NCBI GenBank assembly: GCA_947465645.1
Contig: CANIBQ010000002.1
Span: 62,001-126,000 of the forward strand
Length of the DNA: 64,000 nucleotides
Direction: 5' to 3'
Origin: Acidobacteriota bacterium
GTDB taxonomy: Bacteria > Acidobacteriota > Vicinamibacteria > Vicinamibacterales > UBA2999
Part shown: one piece after another, positions 59,637 through 64,000 of the stretch
Layout: every line of letters starts with the position of its first letter
Position numbering within the stretch: the first letter of the stretch is position 1
Position numbers and translations under genes: made by a program
Notes under the pieces: generated by a model
Told to the model about the DNA's origin: nothing
The model's input: only the letters and a program-made list of their open reading frames with translations
Databases searched by the model: none

Positions 59637-60080
59637 TTACTCCGCTGCCAGCGGGGATGGACCGGTTCGCGTCATCGGCACGCGGTGATGCAGGCCGTGG
59701 CGCTCGAGTTGCCGGTAGAAGGCCCGGCGGCTGATGCCCAGGAGCCGGGCGGCGACCGCCTTGTTCCCGCGCACCTGTTCGAGCGTCCTGACGATATGTT
59801 CCCGCTCGACTTCGACCAGGGGCGGCGGGACGTCGCCACGAGAGAACTGGATGGCGTTGGGCGCGCCCGGCGCCGCGCCGGCGCCTCCATCCTGCATGTT
59901 TCGTTTGACGGCGTCGATTGCGTCCTCCAGGCTGGCAAAGCCCGTCGTCAGCATGACTTCACACTGCGGGTTGACGTCCCGAAGGGCGCGCAGCATGTCA
60001 AAACAGGTGACGCCGGTACCTATCAGCGTCAGTACGGCTCGGTCATCATCGACCACGAGGAGACGGGGGCGTTGCGTCAT
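59637..60080 (-). CDS. Fis-type response regulator with internally deleted receiver domain
   Basis: 147 aa from ATG 60080 (GGAG 9 nt upstream). The receiver starts normally (RLLVVDDDRAVLTLIGT) and then jumps to GVTCFDMLRALRDVNPQCEVMLTTGFASLEDAIDAVKRN, missing the roughly 40-50 residues that carry the phosphoacceptor Asp. A linker rich in Gly/Pro leads to a Fis-type HTH (about 95-135: EREHIVRTLEQVRGNKAVAARLLGISRRAFYRQLERHGL) like ActR/RegA regulators. Probably a DNA-binding protein that cannot be phosphorylated, or a decaying gene. Operon with the HD-GYP gene. Confidence 0.8.
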   Translation of the reverse strand: MTQRPRLLVVDDDRAVLTLIGTGVTCFDMLRALRDVNPQCEVMLTTGFASLEDAIDAVKRNMQDGGAGAAPGAPNAIQFSRGDVPPPLVEVEREHIVRTLEQVRGNKAVAARLLGISRRAFYRQLERHGLHHRVPMTRTGPSPLAAE

Positions 60081-60323
60081 GTCGGCAGCTCCGATACGCG
60101 AGGCACGCATGGGGAACGTTGCGGCCCAGCGCATTGAGCAAGCGAAACTCCAAGGCCATGCGCCGTACCCGCCCGATCGAGCGCACGCCCGTAAGTCGCA
60201 CGAACGGAACGATTTTGGAACACCCGGAGGGAGGGAAGCGGGGAAACGGGGGCTTTCTGGAGTGAACCAACCCGCACGCGCCGTGTGCGAGGATGGCACA
60301 CGGCCGATCAAAAGCGTGCGCGC

Positions 60324-60995
60324 TCAGCTTCCCCAGATCTCCTTCAAGCGGGCGTCCCGGCCACATCCCCACCGGTAGAACCGGTATTGGGCGTCGCTTT
60401 TGACGTGGTAGTCCTGGTGATAGTCCTCGGCCCGGTAGAACACCCCGGCGTCCTGGACGGCCACCACGACCGGCATCCCGAGCTTCTTCTGGACCTGCGC
60501 CCTGGATGCCTCGGCGGCCGCGCGCTGCCTGGCGCCGTGGACGAAGATCACCGGCCGGTACTGCGTGCCGGTGTCACAGAACTGGCGGTTAGGGGTGAAC
60601 GGGTCCACGTTCCTCCAGTAGTGGTTGAGGAGCTGCTCGTAGGTCACGACGGACGGGTTGAAGACGATTTGCACCGCTTCCGCGTGACCGGTGCTGCCGC
60701 TCGTCACCTGCTTGTAGGTCGGGTTGGCGACCGTCCCGCCGGTGTACCCGGAGGTGGTGGACACCACCCCTTTCACCTTGTCGAAGTCCGCCTCGGTGCA
60801 CCAGAAACAGCCTGAGGCGAAGGTGGCCACGGCGTTCCCGTCCGCGCGGGCCGCCGGCTCGGCCCCCTGCGAGGAAGCGGCCGTCTGCTCCGCCGGCGCG
60901 GCCGCGCCCAGACCGATGAAGCCGCCGCGCAGCCAGACGTATCCCAGGGCCAGGACGATGGCGGACGCGAGAATCAGGCGGTGAGATCGCATCAC
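60324..60995 (-). CDS. msrA: Peptide-methionine (S)-S-oxide reductase, exported
   Basis: 223 aa. Membrane anchor/signal ([16 protein letters not shown]) then MsrA catalytic motif [60 protein letters not shown] [11 protein letters not shown] and YHQDY near the end. Repairs oxidised Met in periplasmic proteins. ATGA overlap with the msrB stop; together they form an extracytoplasmic MsrAB pair. Confidence 0.95.
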   Translation of the reverse strand: MMRSHRLILASAIVLALGYVWLRGGFIGLGAAAPAEQTAASSQGAEPAARADGNAVATFASGCFWCTEADFDKVKGVVSTTSGYTGGTVANPTYKQVTSGSTGHAEAVQIVFNPSVVTYEQLLNHYWRNVDPFTPNRQFCDTGTQYRPVIFVHGARQRAAAEASRAQVQKKLGMPVVVAVQDAGVFYRAEDYHQDYHVKSDAQYRFYRWGCGRDARLKEIWGS

Positions 60996-61492
60996 GCTTT
61001 CTCCGGAATAAACGTCATGGCCGCGCCGTTCATGCAGTAGCGCTCACCGGTCGGGCGCGGGCCGTCCGGAAACAGGTGACCCAGGTGCCCGCCGCAGCGC
61101 GAGCAGTGCACTTCCGTCCGCACCATGAACATGCTCTTGTCCACCGTCGTCGCGACCGCTTCGTCCTTCGGCTTGAAAAAGCTGGGCCAGCCGGTGCCGC
61201 TGTCGTACTTGGTGTCGGAGTTGAACAACTCCTGCCCGCAGCCCGCGCAGGCGAATGTGCCGCGCCGCTTTTCCTCGTTGAGCGGGCTGGTGAACGCGCG
61301 CTCGGTGCCGTGCTCCCGGAGCACCTTGTATTGCTCGGGGGAGAGGGACTGCTGCCACTCTTCGTTGGTTTTCTTCACGGGGAAAATCTCGTTGCTCAAG
61401 AGGTTAGGGGAAGGACGGCCCAGCCACGCGGCCACGGGCGCCAGGCCGAGCGCGACGCCCCCGACGACGAGGAACTGCCGACGGCTGGTCAT
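60992..61492 (-). CDS. msrB: Peptide-methionine (R)-S-oxide reductase, exported
   Basis: 166 aa. Twin-Arg-like N-terminus [21 protein letters not shown] suggests Tat export. MsrB motifs: zinc ligands CAGC and [27 protein letters not shown] and the catalytic Cys in [11 protein letters not shown]. Complements MsrA for the other Met-sulfoxide epimer. First gene of the pair, 16 bp after the YgjP-like gene. Confidence 0.95.
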   Translation of the reverse strand: MTSRRQFLVVGGVALGLAPVAAWLGRPSPNLLSNEIFPVKKTNEEWQQSLSPEQYKVLREHGTERAFTSPLNEEKRRGTFACAGCGQELFNSDTKYDSGTGWPSFFKPKDEAVATTVDKSMFMVRTEVHCSRCGGHLGHLFPDGPRPTGERYCMNGAAMTFIPEKA

Positions 61493-61508
61493 GTTTCTAG
61501 GACGTACT

Positions 61509-62099
61509 TTAGCGCAGCGCGGGTCCGTTGGAGCGCAGCCATTGGCGTGCGGAGTCGTAGTCCGGGCAGGCGGCGGCGACCAGCGCCCAGTAGTGCGGCG
61601 AGTGGTCCATACGGCGCAGGTGCATCAGCTCATGGATGAGCACGTAGTCGCGGACCGAGGGCGGCATCAGCACCAGCCGCCAGTTGAGCGTGATGTGCCC
61701 GTCCCGGCCGCACGAGCCCCAGCGCGTTCGCTGGTTGCGGATGCTGACGCGGCTGACCGCCAGGCCGTGGTCGGCGGCGAGCTCCGCCAGTCGAGCGGGC
61801 AGCTCGACGCCGGCGCGCTCGCGCAACGCCCGCCGCTCCTCCGTGGTGATGGCGCTGGACTGCGCGCTGGCCACGCGTGCGCGCTGCCGGTGAATCCACT
61901 CGAGGTGCCGGGAAGCAAAGGCGCCGGCGTCGCGCTTCGAGCCGCCGCGAGGGATGGTGACGCGCACGCGGCCGTCGACGTCGACACGCAGCAGGTAGCG
62001 GCGCGCGCGGCGATGGCGGACGAAATAAAACTGTACCGAACCGCGAGGTTCAGACGGTGCAGGAGGTGCAGCTGGTTCAAAAAGAAGCTGCAGTTGCAT
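61509..62099 (-). CDS. YgjP/M48-like metalloprotease (DUF45)
   Basis: 196 aa. [28 protein letters not shown] is the YgjP/DUF45 signature, followed by [23 protein letters not shown] with the HExxH zinc motif and the downstream His. Probably cytoplasmic. Divergent from Sua5. Confidence 0.9.
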   Translation of the reverse strand: MQLQLLFEPAAPPAPSEPRGSVQFYFVRHRRARRYLLRVDVDGRVRVTIPRGGSKRDAGAFASRHLEWIHRQRARVASAQSSAITTEERRALRERAGVELPARLAELAADHGLAVSRVSIRNQRTRWGSCGRDGHITLNWRLVLMPPSVRDYVLIHELMHLRRMDHSPHYWALVAAACPDYDSARQWLRSNGPALR

Positions 62100-62121
62100 T
62101 GCCCAAAGGATACCTGAATAG

Positions 62122-63219
62122 TTGAACGCCGTGCCCGAGCGTCTGACCGAGATTGTGCCCGTCGATCGTGAGAACCCGGATGCCGGGGCGATCGCCCGCG
62201 CGGCGTCGTGCCTGCGGCGCGGCGGGCTGGTCGCCTTTCCAACCGAGACGGTCTACGGCCTCGGTGTCCATGCGCTCGATCGCGCTGCCGTGCGCCGCCT
62301 GTTCGACGCCAAGGGACGCCCGGCCAACGATCCGTTGATCGTCCACGTGGCGTCATTCGATCAGATCGCCGTCCTGGTGGACGCGATTCCACCGGTCGCG
62401 CATGCGCTTGCCGCCCGGTTCTGGCCCGGGCCCCTGACGCTCGTGATGCGCCGCAGCGGTGTCGTGCCGGACGAAGTCACGGCCGGCCTCGACACGGTCG
62501 CCATTCGCATTCCCTCCCACCCTGTCGCGCGGGCGTTGCTCTCGGCCGCCGCGGTGCCCGTCGCCGCGCCGAGCGCCAACCTGTTCTCACGCCCCAGCCC
62601 CACGCGCGCGTCGCATGTGCATGGCGACCTGGACGGACGGATCGACATGATCCTGGACGGAGGGTTGACCGACCTGGGCGTGGAATCAACCGTGCTGGAT
62701 CTGGCGCACGAGACGCCGATGATCCTGCGGCCCGGCGCCGTCACCCTCGAGATGCTGCGACCCCTGCTTCCCACAGTGGGCCCGCCTCCGCTCCCACTGG
62801 CAGCGTCGGCGAGGCAGGCGAACGATGAGCCGCAGCGTTCGCCTGGAATGCTGTCGAAGCATTACTCGCCGCGTGCGCCGCTGACGTTGTACGAGGGCGC
62901 ATCTGACGCGGCGCTCCAGGCGCTGGTTGCGGAAGCCGACCGCGCGCTCGCAACGCACCGGCGCATCGGCATCCTCGGCACCCGTGGGCAGCTCACCGGC
63001 ATCCGCGCGGCGATCGGTGAGGCTTCCGCCGCCATACATTTCGAAGACATGGGAGACACCTCGGAAGAGGCCGGAGCACGACTGTATGCGGCGCTTCGCG
63101 GGTTCGACGCCGCCGGAGTCGAGCTCATCCTCGCCGTTACCGGACCGGCTGAAGGGCTGGGCGTCGCGATTCAGGACCGGCTCCGTCGAGCTGCCGCCGG
63201 ACGCATCATCAGTTGCTGA
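62122..63219 (+). CDS. Threonylcarbamoyl-AMP synthase (Sua5/YwlC type)
   Basis: 365 aa, TTG start with AAGGA upstream (GTG 62131 is an alternative). Makes threonylcarbamoyl-adenylate for t6A37 modification of ANN-decoding tRNAs. N-terminal YrdC domain: GLVAFPTETVYGLGVHALD, KGRPANDPLIVHV, FWPGPLTLVM, IRIPSHPVARALL and PVAAPSANLFSRPSPT. A linker with SPGMLSKHYSPRAPL leads to the C-terminal Sua5 domain, which is absent from short TsaC. Confidence 0.94.
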   Translation: MNAVPERLTEIVPVDRENPDAGAIARAASCLRRGGLVAFPTETVYGLGVHALDRAAVRRLFDAKGRPANDPLIVHVASFDQIAVLVDAIPPVAHALAARFWPGPLTLVMRRSGVVPDEVTAGLDTVAIRIPSHPVARALLSAAAVPVAAPSANLFSRPSPTRASHVHGDLDGRIDMILDGGLTDLGVESTVLDLAHETPMILRPGAVTLEMLRPLLPTVGPPPLPLAASARQANDEPQRSPGMLSKHYSPRAPLTLYEGASDAALQALVAEADRALATHRRIGILGTRGQLTGIRAAIGEASAAIHFEDMGDTSEEAGARLYAALRGFDAAGVELILAVTGPAEGLGVAIQDRLRRAAAGRIISC

Positions 63220-63250
63220 TTCGGCATACCGCTTGCGACGGTCGCAGGAT

Positions 63251-64000
63251 ATGCAGAAAACCACGACCGCGCTCGAAACCCCCTTAAAGGAACAGCTCGA
63301 TCGGCTGGCCGCCTTCGAGCCCGACGAATCGCCCGTCCTGAGCCTCTATCTGGACTTGCGTCCGGACCAGCACGGCCGGCGGCGAACCTTCGACGCCTTT
63401 CTGCGGAAGGCGATCCCCGACCGCATCCGTACGCTCAGCGGTGACGCGAAGAAGAGCGCAGAAGCCGACGCAGCGCGCATCCATTCATACATCGACGGCG
63501 GCGAGATCCGGACCTCAGCCAGCGGCCTGGCGATTTTCGCCTGCTCCGCGCGCGAACATTTCTTCGAGGCGGTTCAGCTCGAGGCTCCAATCGAAGAGCA
63601 TGCGCTCTTCATCGGCCCGGCACCGCACCTGTTTCCGCTGGCACGGTTGAACGATCAGTTCCCGCGCTACGCGGCGCTGCTGCTCGATACCAACAAGGCG
63701 CGTATCTTCGTCTTCGGGCTCGGCACCGCGGAAACGCAGAAGCAGATCACCAACGAGAAGACGCGCAAGACATCCATGGGCGGCTGGTCGCAGGCGCGGT
63801 TCCAGCGGCGCGTCGAAAAGTTCCATCTCGATCACGTCAAGGAAGTGGTCACGGCCCTCGACAAGCTGGTCACCGAAGAACACATCAACCACATCATCAT
63901 CGGCTGCGAGGAAGTGGCGAGGCCGATCCTGAACGGGCAGATGCCGAAACACCTGGCCGAGAAGGTCGTCGATCTCGTGACGCTCGACGTCCGCACGCCG
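63251..64000 (+). CDS. baeRF-family (bacterial eRF1-like) protein, cut by window edge
   Basis: 250 codons are present and the frame is open to the end. AGGA precedes the ATG. N-terminal VLSLYLDLRPDQHGRRRTFDAFLRKAIPDR, a mid beta region (GLAIFACSAREHFFEAVQL), then a second domain LLLDTNKARIFVFGLG with GGWSQARFQRRVEKFHLDHVKEVV, which is the VLRF1/baeRF pattern related to the catalytic middle domain of eukaryotic release factor eRF1 and Vms1. The motif position used by eRF1 (GGQ) reads MGGWSQ here. Presumed role in ribosome rescue or stress. Confidence 0.85.
   Translation, partial: MQKTTTALETPLKEQLDRLAAFEPDESPVLSLYLDLRPDQHGRRRTFDAFLRKAIPDRIRTLSGDAKKSAEADAARIHSYIDGGEIRTSASGLAIFACSAREHFFEAVQLEAPIEEHALFIGPAPHLFPLARLNDQFPRYAALLLDTNKARIFVFGLGTAETQKQITNEKTRKTSMGGWSQARFQRRVEKFHLDHVKEVVTALDKLVTEEHINHIIIGCEEVARPILNGQMPKHLAEKVVDLVTLDVRTP

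Noticed and set aside
60081..60323. Gene in the 243-bp gap before the Fis-type regulator
   Set aside because: Neither strand shows a frame with recognisable protein features or a ribosome site; nothing was called.

Overview
The window is GC-rich, gene-dense bacterial chromosome. The gene set points to Acidobacteriota, most likely class Vicinamibacteria. This is an inference, because no rRNA or marker phylogeny is present. It rests on two Oar-type TonB receptors with carboxypeptidase-regulatory N-termini, secreted DUF6152 proteins, several exported c-type cytochromes including a reaction-centre-cytochrome-like one, many signal-peptide proteins of unknown function, and interspersed palindromic repeats that encode VRLKPDTT-like peptides where they enter genes. 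Many starts lack a Shine-Dalgarno sequence and lie 6-9 nt after a -10 box, so leaderless mRNAs appear common.

Layout. 1-8.8 kb: 5' end of a TonB receptor, secreted proteins of unknown function, a WYL regulator and a UPF0182 membrane protein. 8.9-13.7 kb: glycogen debranching enzyme and treZ, then truA. 13.8-21.4 kb: secreted/BON proteins and a c-type cytochrome cluster. 21.4-30.4 kb: a minus-strand catabolic-looking block (mdh, split UxaA/SuyAB-type lyase, FG-GAP propeller, amidohydrolase, TonB receptor). 30.5-39.2 kb: MFS/spermidine-synthase-like TPR protein, Kelch protein, metzincin-like protease, DUF2079 protein, and a NarX/NarL-type two-component pair. 39.3-45.2 kb: transposase relic, TauE/SafE transporter, triple rhodanese, and cysD-cysN-cysH. 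45.3-50.1 kb: MBL hydrolase, Cu/Zn SOD, catalase. 50.2-55.1 kb: acetyltransferase, zinc-ribbon paralogues, MBL hydrolase, histidine kinase, DUF6152, tRNA-Pro, surE. 55.3-64 kb: sarcosine-oxidase-like flavoprotein, AmrS, moaA, HD-GYP regulator pair, msrAB, YgjP-type protease, Sua5, and the start of a baeRF-type protein.

The main discovery is in the sulfur block. Two short, very cysteine-rich reading frames, each immediately downstream of a promoter, precede cysDNH (42199-42297) and the TauE/SafE gene (40713-40802). The first is followed by three alternative pairing segments and a 9-bp intrinsic terminator with eight T that ends 4 nt before cysD. The second is followed by a hairpin that can hide the ribosome-binding site of a 19-codon frame whose stop overlaps the TauE start. 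They look like paired cysteine-sensing attenuators, one transcriptional and one translational, controlling sulfur assimilation and export.

A second layer is repetitive DNA. Short tandem repeats (7 bp, also 8 and 9 bp) sit at or just after the stop codons of many genes, sometimes combined with a terminator. One heptad array appears to have become the start codon and signal peptide of a protease gene. A two-hairpin palindromic element with conserved TTGTCA/TGACAA loops and covarying arms recurs between genes and, in frame, inside one gene.
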